Counted from the stretch's first letter, positions 49,305 to 59,223 are shown. The stretch is DNA of 64,000 nt from CAJBNH01 sp964447285 (GCA_964447285.1 CAYURO010000018.1:1-64000), one strand, 5' to 3'. A program made the numbers and translations. Notes: generated from the sequence alone by a model not told the origin.

Positions 49305-50900
49305 GTGTCGACCTTCCTTTCGACCCGCCGCTGTTCGTTCATCGTCTTCCTTTCGCTACTTGCAGTGTCGGCCGGCTGCGGCTCGAGCTCGGGCGCAGGG
49401 GGCTACTACTACATTCCCGTGGATGCGGCGGACGGCACCGGATCCGACGGCAGCGACGCCGCCAATCCCGACGCCAACCCGGCCGATGCGAAGACCGACA
49501 CGGTGGCCGACGTCACCGCCGACGCGACCGACCTGGACGCCACCGAGACCCTCGACACGGTCGACGCCACCGACGTCCCGGACGGCACCGACACGACCGA
49601 TGTCCCCGACACGACAGACGTCTTCGACACCACGGACACCACCGAGGTGCAAGACACGACCGATGCCGTCGACACCACCGACGTCGTGGACACCACCGAC
49701 ACGACCGACACGATGGACGTCCCCGACACGACCGACACGATGGACGTCCCCGACACCACCGACACGTCCGACACGACCGACGCCGCGGACACGACCGACA
49801 CGACCGACGGCGTCGTGGGACCTGCCTGCGCCCCCACGCCGAATATCGCCGGTCTGCTGCAGTGCCCCGAGGGCAAGGTCGACGTGACGCTGAAGGCCGC
49901 GACCGTCACCTACGTGTTCAATGCCGGCTACTTCCTGGCCGACGAGAGCACCACCCACGGCATCGAGGTCTACGTCGGCACCACCTGGACGTACCCCAAG
50001 CCGGTCGTGGGCGACCGCGTCGACTTGCACCTGACCGAGTGGGGCAACTGGAAGAACCAGCAGGAGATCACGGCGGCCGACGCGCCCGTGGCCTTGGGCG
50101 TGGGCAACCCGGCCGTGTTCAAGCTGGACCTGCAGTCGCCCGGATCCGCCGGCGTGCTGGCCGAGACCCACGAGAGCCGCGAGGTGGGGGGCACGGGCCT
50201 GAAGGTGCTGACGGTGGCCGGCGCGGACCTGACCGTTGCGTCCAACGTGCTGCCCAACATGGTGTTTCGCGTCGACGGCACCAGCACTTTGTGCAAGGGA
50301 GCGGTCTTCGAGCTGAAGTCGGCCGTCATCACCCAATTCGGCGAGATCTATCGTGTGCAATTGATGAACGGTGCAGCAGACTTGGGCACCATCGATATCT
50401 CGGGCTGCACGCCTGACCCGATCGACGAGACGCAGAACTGGGGCTTCGAAGACCTGGCCGCCACCGACCCGCCGGCGGGTTTCGTCAAGCTGACCGGTCT
50501 GTTCTCGGCCCTGCGCACCACGACCGTCGCCCACGCCGGCGCGGCGTCTTGCGAACTGATCTGGACCTCGGACGCCAACCAGGACTTTACCACCGGCGCC
50601 TATGCCGAGATCCTGCCCGGCGACACGGTCAAATTCAGCTTCTGGGTGCTGGACGAGGATGTGGCGGGCCGTGTGCGGCCGGGGCTGCTGTTCTACAAGG
50701 CCGACAAGACGTTCTTGAAGTCAGAGTATGCCACGGGGTACTCGGTCGACGCGGCGGGGGTGTGGAACCAGCTCGCGCATACCTTCGTCGCTCCGGCCGA
50801 CGCCGCGTTCGTGCGCGGGCAGGTGCGGATGTACGACGTGGCGCCCTTCCCGGGGTCGGCCAAGGTGCGCATCGACGACTGGAGCATCGGCAAGCAGTAG
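49305..50900 (+). CDS. lipoprotein with long Asp-Thr repeat linker and binding domains
   Basis: 531 residues. GTG start with GGAGG five bases upstream, inside a longer open frame from 49188. Lipobox VSAGC (Cys25). Residues about 40-175 are a Asp/Thr/Val repeat (DTTDVPDTTDVFDTTDTT...), an extended acidic tether. Then an OB-like beta domain (IAGLLQCPEGKVDVTLKAA...VYVGTTW...VGDRVDLHLTEWG) and a C-terminal CBM4/9-like jelly roll (NWGFEDLAATDPPAGF ... KVRIDDWSIG). Probably a surface carbohydrate-binding protein. Linker composition parallels the proteins at 18345, 31340 and 33661. Confidence 0.82.
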   Translation: MSTFLSTRRCSFIVFLSLLAVSAGCGSSSGAGGYYYIPVDAADGTGSDGSDAANPDANPADAKTDTVADVTADATDLDATETLDTVDATDVPDGTDTTDVPDTTDVFDTTDTTEVQDTTDAVDTTDVVDTTDTTDTMDVPDTTDTMDVPDTTDTSDTTDAADTTDTTDGVVGPACAPTPNIAGLLQCPEGKVDVTLKAATVTYVFNAGYFLADESTTHGIEVYVGTTWTYPKPVVGDRVDLHLTEWGNWKNQQEITAADAPVALGVGNPAVFKLDLQSPGSAGVLAETHESREVGGTGLKVLTVAGADLTVASNVLPNMVFRVDGTSTLCKGAVFELKSAVITQFGEIYRVQLMNGAADLGTIDISGCTPDPIDETQNWGFEDLAATDPPAGFVKLTGLFSALRTTTVAHAGAASCELIWTSDANQDFTTGAYAEILPGDTVKFSFWVLDEDVAGRVRPGLLFYKADKTFLKSEYATGYSVDAAGVWNQLAHTFVAPADAAFVRGQVRMYDVAPFPGSAKVRIDDWSIGKQ

Positions 50901-50932
50901 ACGGCAAGCGGACTTGCGTCGCGCATCCGATG

Positions 50933-52030
50933 TCACGCGCCCTTGCCCCCGCGGTCGCGCTCGCCCTTCTTCCAGCGGCGAATCTCGCGTGAGAGGTCCT
51001 TCTCCGAGGCCTTGCGCTCTTGGGCCTGCCGTTGGGCAAAGCGCGCGTCGGCCATCGCGACCTCGTCTCGCAGCGCCAGCCACGACTCCAGGCGAACCGC
51101 CGGCAATTCCCCTGACTCGACGGCCAGTTCCAGTGCGCAGCCCGGGTCGCCGCGGTGGCCGCAGTCGCGGAATCGGCAACCCGACGCCAGCGCCTCGACG
51201 TCGGCAAAGGTCGCCGCCACGCCCGCCTCGGCGTCTACCAGTCCGAACTCGCGCATGCCGGGCGTGTCGATCAGCAGCAGCCCGTCGGGTCCCGGCAGCA
51301 GCTGTCGGCGCGTCGTGGCGTGCCGCCCGGTGTCGTCCGAGTCGCGCACCGGCAGCGTGGGCTGCACGTCGTCGCCCAGCAAGCGGTTGATCAGGGTCGA
51401 CTTGCCCACGCCCGACGACCCGGCAAAGGCCACCGTGGCGTGGGGGGGGAGCACCGCGCGCAGGGCGTCGAGGCCACCCGACACCACCGCGCTGGTCAGG
51501 ACCACCGGCACGCCTGGGACGGCTTCTTCGAGCTCGGCGCGCACCGCCACCGGGTCGTGGGCGCGGTCTGCTTTCGAGACGATCACGACGGCCTGGGCAC
51601 CCCCCGCAAGCGCCGCGCTGACGTACCGCTGCACCCGCCGGGCCGAGAAGTCCTCGCCCAACGCGGTCACCACCAACACGACGTCCACGTTGGCCGCGAC
51701 AAGCTGGGGGGCGCTGGCCCGACCCGGCGCCTTGCGCGCGAACATGCTGTGGCGGGGCAGCAACTGCTCGGCCACGTCGTCCAACCCCAGGCGCCGACAC
51801 GCGATCCAATCGCCGACGGCCAGCGCGGGGTCCAGCCGCAGGACCAGCTTGCGTGGCTCCCACGGGTCGGGTGGCAATCCCAGGACCCGCACGCTGCCGC
51901 GGTCGACCGCGCACACCCGGGCGGGCAGCAGGTCGGGGGCGCCCAGGTCGTTCAGCGCGGCCGTCAGGCGCGGGGACCAACCCAGGGCAGTCAGGGCAAG
52001 GGGCATCGTCGGGGGGGATTCGGCAGCCAT
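50933..52030 (-). CDS. rsgA: ribosome small-subunit-dependent GTPase A
   Basis: 365 residues. N-terminal OB-like part (ARVCAVDRGSVRVL), then a circularly permuted GTPase: G4 VSKAD, G1 GSSGVGKSTL, G2 region TGRHATTRRQ, G3 DTPGMREFG. C-terminal zinc site CRFRDCGHRGDPGC. It releases assembly factors late in 30S maturation. ATG 52030 or 52006 are both possible; neither has a clear ribosome site. The highly basic C-terminus (SREIRRWKKGERDRGGKG) is usual. Confidence 0.95.
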   Translation of the reverse strand: MAAESPPTMPLALTALGWSPRLTAALNDLGAPDLLPARVCAVDRGSVRVLGLPPDPWEPRKLVLRLDPALAVGDWIACRRLGLDDVAEQLLPRHSMFARKAPGRASAPQLVAANVDVVLVVTALGEDFSARRVQRYVSAALAGGAQAVVIVSKADRAHDPVAVRAELEEAVPGVPVVLTSAVVSGGLDALRAVLPPHATVAFAGSSGVGKSTLINRLLGDDVQPTLPVRDSDDTGRHATTRRQLLPGPDGLLLIDTPGMREFGLVDAEAGVAATFADVEALASGCRFRDCGHRGDPGCALELAVESGELPAVRLESWLALRDEVAMADARFAQRQAQERKASEKDLSREIRRWKKGERDRGGKGA

Positions 52031-52114
52031 GGCGCGACGCTACGAATGCCCGCGGCGCTCGTCAACCCGGGTCGCCTCTGCAAGACCGCCCGCCGGACCC
52101 GGGGCAGGGCAGCC

Positions 52115-52160
52115 AAAACGCCGAAGGGGACCCCCGCCGCAGTCGGCAGGGGTCCCCTTC
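52115..52160 (-). terminator. strong rho-independent terminator of the metalloprotease operon
   Basis: A 12-bp perfect stem (GAAGGGGACCCC / GGGGTCCCCTTC, 52123-52160) with an internal GCCG-CAGT-CGGC stem-loop. On the minus strand a TTTT run (52115-52118) follows. Confidence 0.85.
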
Positions 52161-52184
52161 ATGCGTCTATCGACCCTCAATCGC

Positions 52185-55100
52185 TCAGTAGATGCCCTTG
52201 GCGTTCGCACCGCCGAAGCCGTATGCGTCTACGGCCTCGCGCAGGTAGAACGGCACTTCGGTATACTGTCCCAGCTTCATGCACGCCTTGTTGTGCACGC
52301 ACTTGCACCCGCTGTTGTCCGTGGCAGAGCAGCCCGCGATGGGGCCACCGTTCACGTTCTCCATCGAGGGGTCGTACTTCACCAGGGCCTCGCCGGTCTT
52401 GTCGCTGTAGACGGGCTCGTACCAGTCGGGAATGCCGTCACCGTCCTGGTCGGGGCCGGGCGTCGTCTGGTAAGCGTCTTTCAGCAGCGAGTTGGCGTAT
52501 TCGAGCACGCGCGCGGCGATGCCCTTCTCGACCGTGCGGCCGAAGATGGTCTCGCGGCCGATGCGCCGGGCGACGTAGATCTTGCCGATCGGGTTATGGA
52601 ACTCGATGCGCGCCTTGATGCCCGGGTCGGAGTCCTTGCCGAGCTCCCAGATGCGCATCATGTCCATCCAGCCCTGCTGCGCGTTCTCTGGCAGGTACAG
52701 CATCGTCCAGGCGATCAGGAACTTCTGCTGCTCCCAGCCCACCTGCGGGTCGACCACGGCCGTCTTGACGGGGGCCACGGCACCAAAGGGCTTGTCGTCG
52801 GTCGAGCCATAGGTCGTGCAGACGGTGCTGTTCTGCGCCGGGAAGCAACTGGTGGGCTGCATGCCGAACCACGTCGTCCAGCCAAAGCCCATCGTCGGGA
52901 ACTTCTGGGTGTCGATCAGCGGCTTGCCGTTGGCGCCGGCGGCAAGGCGCGGGCCCTTCAGGAAGTCGTCGCCGGTCAGTTGGTTGGCAAGCAGGCGGCG
53001 GAAGCCGTCCGGGAAGAGGTCTGCCAGCGAGGCTGAGCGGTAGCGAGCGTCGACGAAGTCGCCGAGGGACGAGCTGATGAAGTTGTCGACCGATTCGGTC
53101 ATCAGCATCGAGATGTACATCTTGTCGTAGTACGAACCCGCATTCAGCGTGTACTGCGAGTCGTACTCGCCCTTGTCGCTGGCCAGTTGGTTCTCGACCG
53201 GGCGACCGCCGTAGGTGACCTGACCGAAGTAGCCCGTTGCGCCATTCGGAACGACTACCGTGACGGTCGCCGGCGAGCTGCTCATCTTCGATTCCATCGA
53301 CCTCAGCACGCCATTCGCGGCGTCGGCGAAGTGCTCGCCTGCCTCTGGACGCGCCAACTGCTTGGCGAAGTGGTCAAACACGATACCCGAGGCCAGCACG
53401 TTGTCGGGGAAGAACGACTTGGCGGCATAGGCCCACAGCTCGTCCGGATCCGCGCCCACTTCAAGCGCGACGTCCCGGTAGATATTGCGGTACAGGGCCA
53501 AGCCCTTGGCGCCGTCGCGCAGCTTCTCGTTGAAGCGGGTCAGCGCGCGGTTCGCGGCGCCGCGGACCGAGAAGCTCTTTCGGCCGCGACGGTAGTTGTC
53601 GAAGATGTGGCCTACTTCCTGCTGGGTGATCATGAACCCGAAGATCTCGTAGGGATCCGCACCGTTATCGTGGCGGTACACGCTCAGGTTGCCCAGGTCG
53701 GCCCAGTTGTCGGTCGCGAAGCCATAGGGCACACGCTGGCGCTTCTGGGGGTCCACAGCAACGCCACCGCGGTAACCGCCCGTCGGCAGTTCGTTCGTCG
53801 CCGGCGCGCGCAGGCTGGTCCAGGGCACGTAATCGACCTTCTGCTGGCGGCAGCGGGTGTATCTCTCGTCAATCTTGACGATCAGGCCGTCGAGCAGGGG
53901 CGAGAAGGAACCGTCGGTCGCCTCGTTCCAGCGCGCCGGCTTGAACTTCAGGGGGTCGACCTCTTGGCAGTCCTTGATCAACTCGAAGCCCGTGTTCAGC
54001 GCCGAGTAATGGATGTCTTTGGACCCAAGGCTGAAAGTCAGGCCGAGGATGCCACCGAAGTTGTCGGTCTTGCCCAGCATGGCCTTGCCGCGTGGTGTGC
54101 CGGCCTTGTAGGTGTCGTCGGCGTACACGGCCACCGAGTCGCCGTACAGCATGCGCGTCGCGGCAAAGTCGTACACGCCAAGACCCAGGAAGTCCTGAGT
54201 GGTCTCGCCGGCATAGTCCATGATCGACGACTGCTGCCACATCCAGATCAGGTTGTCGCGCTCCTCCTTGGTCACCGGGTCGAAGTAGCGCGGGCCGACG
54301 CACGTCGAGCCGTCGGGAGCCAGCGCCTTGCAGTCGGTCTTGACCTTGCCGTTCTTGGTGCGGAGCTGCCAGTACTGCGGGCGGAAGCCGGTCGCGTCGG
54401 AGGAGCTGATGAAGTTGTGGCGCAGACCGATGCTGTGTCCCATTTCGTGCGCGATGACCGCGTAGTGGGCGCGGCGAGCGACGTAGTCGCGCATCTTCTC
54501 TGCGCGCGCCTGCTGAACTTCCGGCGGCTGGGTCGGGTCGAACTGGCCAAACTTCTCCTGCAGCACGTCTGCAAGGCCGGCGATGCTCAGCGGTGCCTCA
54601 GCCATCTGCATGATGCACATGCCCCGCTCGGCCAGGGCGGTCTCCTTCATGCGGCGCAACTCGCGCTGAACCGCCGGGTTGCCGCCACGCAGCGGCGAGG
54701 CGATGTCCAACACGGCCTGGCCCAGCGGCATCCCCACCATGCCGGCAAGCACCTGGACGGCGGGCGTGATCAGCGAGGCCTCGAACAGCGTTCCCATCGC
54801 CATCTGGCGGCGGGCGGCGTAGGTGGGCGCCATGGCCGAAGCGACCTTTGCGGAGGCGGTCACTTCCTTCAACTGATGCTTCAGGTCCACGGCGGCCTGA
54901 ACCGCTTCGGGGTGCTGCTGCTCGAAGGCGGCGGCACGCTCGGCGTTCATGTCGATGCCTTCAGACTGGGCGGTGCGCGCGTTGAATTCTTCAGCCGTCA
55001 GGCGGGGAAGCAGGCCGTTGGCAGAGGCGGCACGGGCGGCCTCGGACCAGTCTTTGATGTACTTGCCCTCGGTGATGCTCTCGGCCTTCAGCTCGCCAGC

Positions 55101-57080
55101 GATATAGCGAGCCTGGTCGACGACGCCCTGACTCCAGAGGTCGTTGACGTACGTCCACGCGTTGATGCTGGCGGCGATGGTCTCGCCAGTCAGCGGGTCG
55201 TTCGAGTCGACCATGATGCCCCAGGGCGACGGCGTCTGCGGTTCGGGAAGGCCATTGACCTGGTGGTAGCGCAGGTCGCCGCGGCGGACGTTCAGGGCCT
55301 TGGCGCACACCGCCAGCGTCTCGGTGTCGCCGTCGACGCGGGCCGTCTCGCACTTGTCCGCGGTCCAGCCGATCGGCAGGCGCTCGGCCGTCTTGGCGCA
55401 CCCGATGGGGTCGCCCAGCTCGACGGGGCTGTGGCACAGGACGATCATCTCGGGCATCTTCGCGATCGCCTTGACGCCGTCGGTATAGCCGCGCTCTGTC
55501 CCCACCGTGTCGGCCAGGTTCTGGCACAGCAGCTCGTTGCGACCCAACTGCGCGTAAGCACGGCTGTTGCGGCAGTCGTCGACTTCCATCGCCAGCGCGA
55601 CGGCATCACCGTTGTCGTCCTGCTGGCCGTCGTACACAGGGAACTGCGTATCGCACTTGGCGTACTCGGCAACCAGGTCCACCGCGGCCCCGCCGTCGGG
55701 AACAGTGGCGCTCGCTCTGGCTTGGGCAACGCGCTTGCACTCACCGAGCTGCGACGACCGGATGGCGACGCGCAGGGCGATGTCCCATTCGTGGGTGGCC
55801 TGCTCCGTGGCCTCGAAGTACTTCAGGTTGCTGCCACCGGTGTAGTACCACGCGACCGGCTTGGCCAGGCGCTGGGTCAAGGGCAGGGTGCAGCGCTGCT
55901 TGAACGTGTCGCAACGAGATCCGTTGCCAACGGAAGCGCACTCGTCTTCGGTGCCGTCCTGGTTCAGGTCGCGGTGCGGGTCCTGGCCATACTTGGTGGT
56001 CTCGGGGGTATAGCAGGCGACCGGACCGCCCTTGGGGTCCTGGAACGTCGTGGGCGTCGAGGTCGGCTTGCCGCTGGCGTCCAGCTTGTAGTACGCGTGG
56101 CTCTGCTCCCAGATGTTGTAATAGTTCAAGAAGCGGTACCACTTGGCGTCGGTCATGCCGTAGTTGCGCGTGTATCCCGACCGCTCGGTGGTGAAGCCGC
56201 CAAACGCCTGAAAGCGAAAGCCGTCCCAGTCGCGGGGTTCGAAGTCGGTGACCACGACGCGGCGGAAGGCATGGCGGACGGTGAGCTCGATGGGGTTGCA
56301 CGAGCCCGCGGGCGCGGTGCCGCCGGCAAAGTCGGCCTCGAGGAAGCAGGCAGGGAACGTGTCGATGCCCCAGCCCAGGTGGCTGAGATCGACGACGCCC
56401 GGCTTGGCGAACGCCTTGCTGGTGATGTCGAAGTAGCTGTTGTCTTTGGCGAAGTACGGGGCATTCGGGTCGTTCGGGTCCTGGACGTTGTACGCCATGG
56501 GCTCGTACTGCACGCCGCCGTAGATGCCGACCATCGACAGGGTGTCGAAGTCGTAGCTATCCACGTTCTGGTTCTTCGACCAGTCGATCCGCATGTGGGT
56601 GCGCTGGTACCAAGGGCGGTCGTAGTTGTTCTCCTCGAGGATGTTCATCTCCTCGCCCGTGGTGGAGTTGTACGACCGCTTGATGTCGAAGTGCGACTCG
56701 ATGCGGAACGCGCAGACGATCACGCCGTCCTGCGTCGCCTTGCCCAGGCCCTTGCCGTCCGAGCCCTCGATGCGCTCGTAGGCGAGGCGGCCGATCAGCA
56801 GCCCTTCGGTGATCTGCCACTTGATACGCGACACCGGCTGCGCATAGGTCGACGTGAACAGGCCGTCCTGCGACGCGCCGTAGCCGACGTCGATCAGGGT
56901 GGCCTGCGCCCAGAATTCCGGGTCGTCAGCGGTGCTGACCAGGTCCTTGCCGACGAACAGGGTCTTGTCGAGCGCCCAGGGCTGGACGCGGTCGATCGGG
57001 GCACGCTCCTCGGCACAACTGGCGGAAAAGGCCGAAAGGGCGAGCAGCAGGAACAGGGGGGCGCGAAGGGCGCGGAACAT
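52185..57080 (-). CDS. giant zinc metalloprotease lipoprotein (metzincin-like)
   Basis: 1,631 residues from ATG 57080 (GGGAGG seven bases upstream). Lipobox FSASC (Cys22). Zinc site H878-EMGHSIGLRH888, i.e. HExxHxxGxxH, followed by a Met-turn-like SSIMDY, the metzincin signature. About 850 residues precede the catalytic site (beta-rich, with an inserted Cys-containing helical section) and about 740 follow, ending near a calcium-type DQDGDGIPDW repeat and a short Cys cluster (CSATDNSGCKCVHNKAC). Tethered to the outer membrane, it could process surface or prey proteins. It lies 37 bp after the barrel gene, in one operon. Confidence 0.88.
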   Translation of the reverse strand: MFRALRAPLFLLLALSAFSASCAEERAPIDRVQPWALDKTLFVGKDLVSTADDPEFWAQATLIDVGYGASQDGLFTSTYAQPVSRIKWQITEGLLIGRLAYERIEGSDGKGLGKATQDGVIVCAFRIESHFDIKRSYNSTTGEEMNILEENNYDRPWYQRTHMRIDWSKNQNVDSYDFDTLSMVGIYGGVQYEPMAYNVQDPNDPNAPYFAKDNSYFDITSKAFAKPGVVDLSHLGWGIDTFPACFLEADFAGGTAPAGSCNPIELTVRHAFRRVVVTDFEPRDWDGFRFQAFGGFTTERSGYTRNYGMTDAKWYRFLNYYNIWEQSHAYYKLDASGKPTSTPTTFQDPKGGPVACYTPETTKYGQDPHRDLNQDGTEDECASVGNGSRCDTFKQRCTLPLTQRLAKPVAWYYTGGSNLKYFEATEQATHEWDIALRVAIRSSQLGECKRVAQARASATVPDGGAAVDLVAEYAKCDTQFPVYDGQQDDNGDAVALAMEVDDCRNSRAYAQLGRNELLCQNLADTVGTERGYTDGVKAIAKMPEMIVLCHSPVELGDPIGCAKTAERLPIGWTADKCETARVDGDTETLAVCAKALNVRRGDLRYHQVNGLPEPQTPSPWGIMVDSNDPLTGETIAASINAWTYVNDLWSQGVVDQARYIAGELKAESITEGKYIKDWSEAARAASANGLLPRLTAEEFNARTAQSEGIDMNAERAAAFEQQHPEAVQAAVDLKHQLKEVTASAKVASAMAPTYAARRQMAMGTLFEASLITPAVQVLAGMVGMPLGQAVLDIASPLRGGNPAVQRELRRMKETALAERGMCIMQMAEAPLSIAGLADVLQEKFGQFDPTQPPEVQQARAEKMRDYVARRAHYAVIAHEMGHSIGLRHNFISSSDATGFRPQYWQLRTKNGKVKTDCKALAPDGSTCVGPRYFDPVTKEERDNLIWMWQQSSIMDYAGETTQDFLGLGVYDFAATRMLYGDSVAVYADDTYKAGTPRGKAMLGKTDNFGGILGLTFSLGSKDIHYSALNTGFELIKDCQEVDPLKFKPARWNEATDGSFSPLLDGLIVKIDERYTRCRQQKVDYVPWTSLRAPATNELPTGGYRGGVAVDPQKRQRVPYGFATDNWADLGNLSVYRHDNGADPYEIFGFMITQQEVGHIFDNYRRGRKSFSVRGAANRALTRFNEKLRDGAKGLALYRNIYRDVALEVGADPDELWAYAAKSFFPDNVLASGIVFDHFAKQLARPEAGEHFADAANGVLRSMESKMSSSPATVTVVVPNGATGYFGQVTYGGRPVENQLASDKGEYDSQYTLNAGSYYDKMYISMLMTESVDNFISSSLGDFVDARYRSASLADLFPDGFRRLLANQLTGDDFLKGPRLAAGANGKPLIDTQKFPTMGFGWTTWFGMQPTSCFPAQNSTVCTTYGSTDDKPFGAVAPVKTAVVDPQVGWEQQKFLIAWTMLYLPENAQQGWMDMMRIWELGKDSDPGIKARIEFHNPIGKIYVARRIGRETIFGRTVEKGIAARVLEYANSLLKDAYQTTPGPDQDGDGIPDWYEPVYSDKTGEALVKYDPSMENVNGGPIAGCSATDNSGCKCVHNKACMKLGQYTEVPFYLREAVDAYGFGGANAKGIY

Positions 57081-57117
57081 CGAGGACCTCCCGGACGGGC
57101 GAGACGAAATGGCGGGG

Positions 57118-58158
57118 CTAGAAGAGCTCCGCGGGGGCGATCTGCAAATTGAGGTACAGATTCGTGAAACGATTGAAGAAAACCGATTGGTAGGTCGAAT
57201 CTGGCGCGAGCTGGCTGTTGACCGTCTGGGCGCCCAGCGACACATTCACCACATCCGTGATGTCCCACGACGCCTCGACCACGTAGACCATGGTCACGCG
57301 CTGCGACGGGTCGTTGGGGTCCGGCTCGACGGTGTAGGTCGTGCCTTTTGCGGTGCCGAGGGCGTAGAGCTGGTCGGCGTGCACTCCCGCGGTGCCGGTA
57401 ACGGCCACGGACGATACGGGCGTCCACGTCGCGTTGGCCAAGCCGGTCCAGCGCCACTCGGGGTTGCGCAGGCCGGTGTGCGAGAACTGTGAGCAGCCGC
57501 TGGTCAAGTCGGCGCAACCCACGACCCACGGCGAGTCGAGCTGGCCGGTCGTGTACTCGTGCGCCATGTAGGTGCCGCGGCCGGTCAACGACAGCTGCAG
57601 GCCCTGGCCGGCGAAGCGTGAGCTCCATGCGGCCGTGACGCCCAGCGACGGGGCAATGATGAGCGAGCGGGCTGCCGACGCCTTGCTGGTGGGCAGGTTC
57701 ACGCCCAGGTCCGAGGACACCGACAGGCCGGTGGGGGTCACGGCGTCAGGCAACAAGATCGCATAGCGGGCGCCCAGTTGCGTGTCACCGACCATGGTCT
57801 CACCTTGGTAGGTGGTCCAGTCGCTCTGGGTCAACTCGCGCGAGAGGCTGCTGGATGCGTTGAAGCGCACGCGGCGGCTCAGGGTGTAGCGGACGGTGGC
57901 GCTCAGCGACATCTCGACGTTCGGATTCCAGGTCGGGTCCGCAGCCTTGTCCAGTCCGATCGCGAGGACGTCGGTTCGCAGGCTGACGTCGGAGCCGCGG
58001 AAGTTGGCCGCGATGCCGGGATCGTCAACGGGCACCGCCACCGCCGTCACTGCATCCTCCGCCGCCGCCGAGGCGGGCCGAGCAAGCATTCCGATGAGGA
58101 GGAGCAGGAGGGGCAAGCTCAGGCAGGGAGAGCAGAGCGGACGAAGAGACCGTGGCAT
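57118..58158 (-). CDS. outer-membrane beta-barrel partner of the metalloprotease
   Basis: 346 residues from ATG 58158; a GTG at 58197 would add 13 residues. Signal peptide (LPLLLLLIGMLARPASAAAED). The mature chain is alternating strands with Thr/Ser/Val/Leu and aromatic girdles (VEMSLSATVRYTLS, VRFNASSSLSREL, LGARYAILLPDA, GLQLSLTGRGTYMA, VYVVEASWDITDVVNVSLGAQTV) and ends NLYLNLQIAPAELF with the terminal Phe. It may export or anchor the adjacent protease, or sense its products. Promoter at 58222-58250. Confidence 0.78.
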   Translation of the reverse strand: MPRSLRPLCSPCLSLPLLLLLIGMLARPASAAAEDAVTAVAVPVDDPGIAANFRGSDVSLRTDVLAIGLDKAADPTWNPNVEMSLSATVRYTLSRRVRFNASSSLSRELTQSDWTTYQGETMVGDTQLGARYAILLPDAVTPTGLSVSSDLGVNLPTSKASAARSLIIAPSLGVTAAWSSRFAGQGLQLSLTGRGTYMAHEYTTGQLDSPWVVGCADLTSGCSQFSHTGLRNPEWRWTGLANATWTPVSSVAVTGTAGVHADQLYALGTAKGTTYTVEPDPNDPSQRVTMVYVVEASWDITDVVNVSLGAQTVNSQLAPDSTYQSVFFNRFTNLYLNLQIAPAELF

Positions 58159-58221
58159 GTGGGGAACCGGGCCTTGGGAGCGGAGAAGAGCGACCACCCG
58201 TGCGGGGGCCGAGGGGCGCGT

Positions 58222-58250
58222 GTGGTAGTCTGCGCAACGCCGGGTGTCAA
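58222..58250 (-). promoter_or_regulatory. promoter of the barrel-metalloprotease operon
   Basis: TTGACA (58245-58250), 17-base spacer, TACCAC (58222-58227). Predicted leader of about 57 bases. Confidence 0.5.
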
Positions 58251-58400
58251 TGCCGAACTCTGCGAGGAGTCATCTCCGGCCTGACCGCCCCCGTTCGCAG
58301 AGTGGACGGGCGGCCCCTTCGGCAACGCAGTGCGTCAATCGGCGAGCACCTAAAGGGGAAGGTGCAGGCGTGCGGAGTCGTGATCGTGTCGGCCAGCACT

Positions 58401-59132
58401 TCACCGTGGCCAATGGTCGGGCGCACGTACCAACTCAAGCTCGTGACCGCCCCAGACGGAGTCGAATTCCAGCCGCGTCAAGCCTACTTCGGGGGCCAGA
58501 CAGCGCTCATAGCTGTAATAGTCGCCCGTGTCCGGTGACGGGTGCTGCAGTGCGGCGCACAGGCTGGGCCACGAGCCGATGGCCTTGCGGTACACACCCT
58601 CGTCGTCCGGGCGCAGCGCCGCGGGAGAGCCTTCCAACTTGGCGCCGGGCGCCAGAGGCCATGTGGGGTCCTCTGCGACGAGGGTGCGGACCTCGTCGGC
58701 GTCGGGGGCGTCGTCGCTGAGCAGCAGCCATGCGGCGGGCTGACCCTTGAAGGTGCCAAATACCAACGCAAGATGAGGGGCAAATTCGGGGAAGGGAGCG
58801 GCCGTCAGGCCCAAACGCTCGAGGTCGTCCGGTCCTTGGCGCGTCCCTGCGACTTCGACCACCAGGTCGTGCACGCGGTACCCGGCAATCTCGCGCCGAC
58901 CGGTCTCGACCATGTCCAACTCGCGGGTGGCGTCGGGCGTTGCGGCTTCTTGCGCTTCGCCATCGCGGGTGACCTTGGCGCGGTAGGTCCAGCGTGGCGC
59001 CTTGGATGCATCTGATGCAGTGGCAGCCGCCGTGGCACCGGAGGGTTCGATGGGCGCCGCGGGCTTGCGCTCGCAACCTGTGCTGACGAGCACGAAGAGC
59101 AGGGCGGCAACGGTCGGCAGGCGGTGGGCCAT
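58401..59132 (-). CDS. hypothetical lipoprotein
   Basis: 243 residues. GAGG seven bases before ATG 59132; lipobox VSTGC (Cys20); Ala/Thr tether. Mature domain mixed alpha/beta with WTYRAKVTRDG, YRVHDLVVEVAGT and a C-terminal YYSYERCLAPEVGL. No recognised family. Transcribed toward the protease operon but separated by 242 bp with its promoter. A sigma-54-like site (59184-59199) lies 52 bp upstream. Confidence 0.7.
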   Translation of the reverse strand: MAHRLPTVAALLFVLVSTGCERKPAAPIEPSGATAAATASDASKAPRWTYRAKVTRDGEAQEAATPDATRELDMVETGRREIAGYRVHDLVVEVAGTRQGPDDLERLGLTAAPFPEFAPHLALVFGTFKGQPAAWLLLSDDAPDADEVRTLVAEDPTWPLAPGAKLEGSPAALRPDDEGVYRKAIGSWPSLCAALQHPSPDTGDYYSYERCLAPEVGLTRLEFDSVWGGHELELVRAPDHWPR

Positions 59133-59183
59133 GACGCACCTCAGGGAAGGGAGGCGGCGATGCTGGCGCAATCGGGCTGGTCG

Positions 59184-59199
59184 CGCAAACCCATGGCCA
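59184..59199 (-). promoter_or_regulatory. sigma-54-like promoter
   Basis: TGGCCATGGGTTTGCG on the minus strand: TGGC and TTGC elements with GG-N10-GC spacing, 52 bp before the start at 59132. Confidence 0.4.
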
Positions 59200-59223
59200 C
59201 TTGAGCGAGCGGTCCGGGCGCGG

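Noticed and set aside
53187..57152. 1,321-codon plus-strand frame antisense to the metalloprotease
   Set aside because: Shadow of a GC-rich gene; no ribosome site and no domain, whereas the opposite strand has a lipobox, zinc motif and Met-turn.
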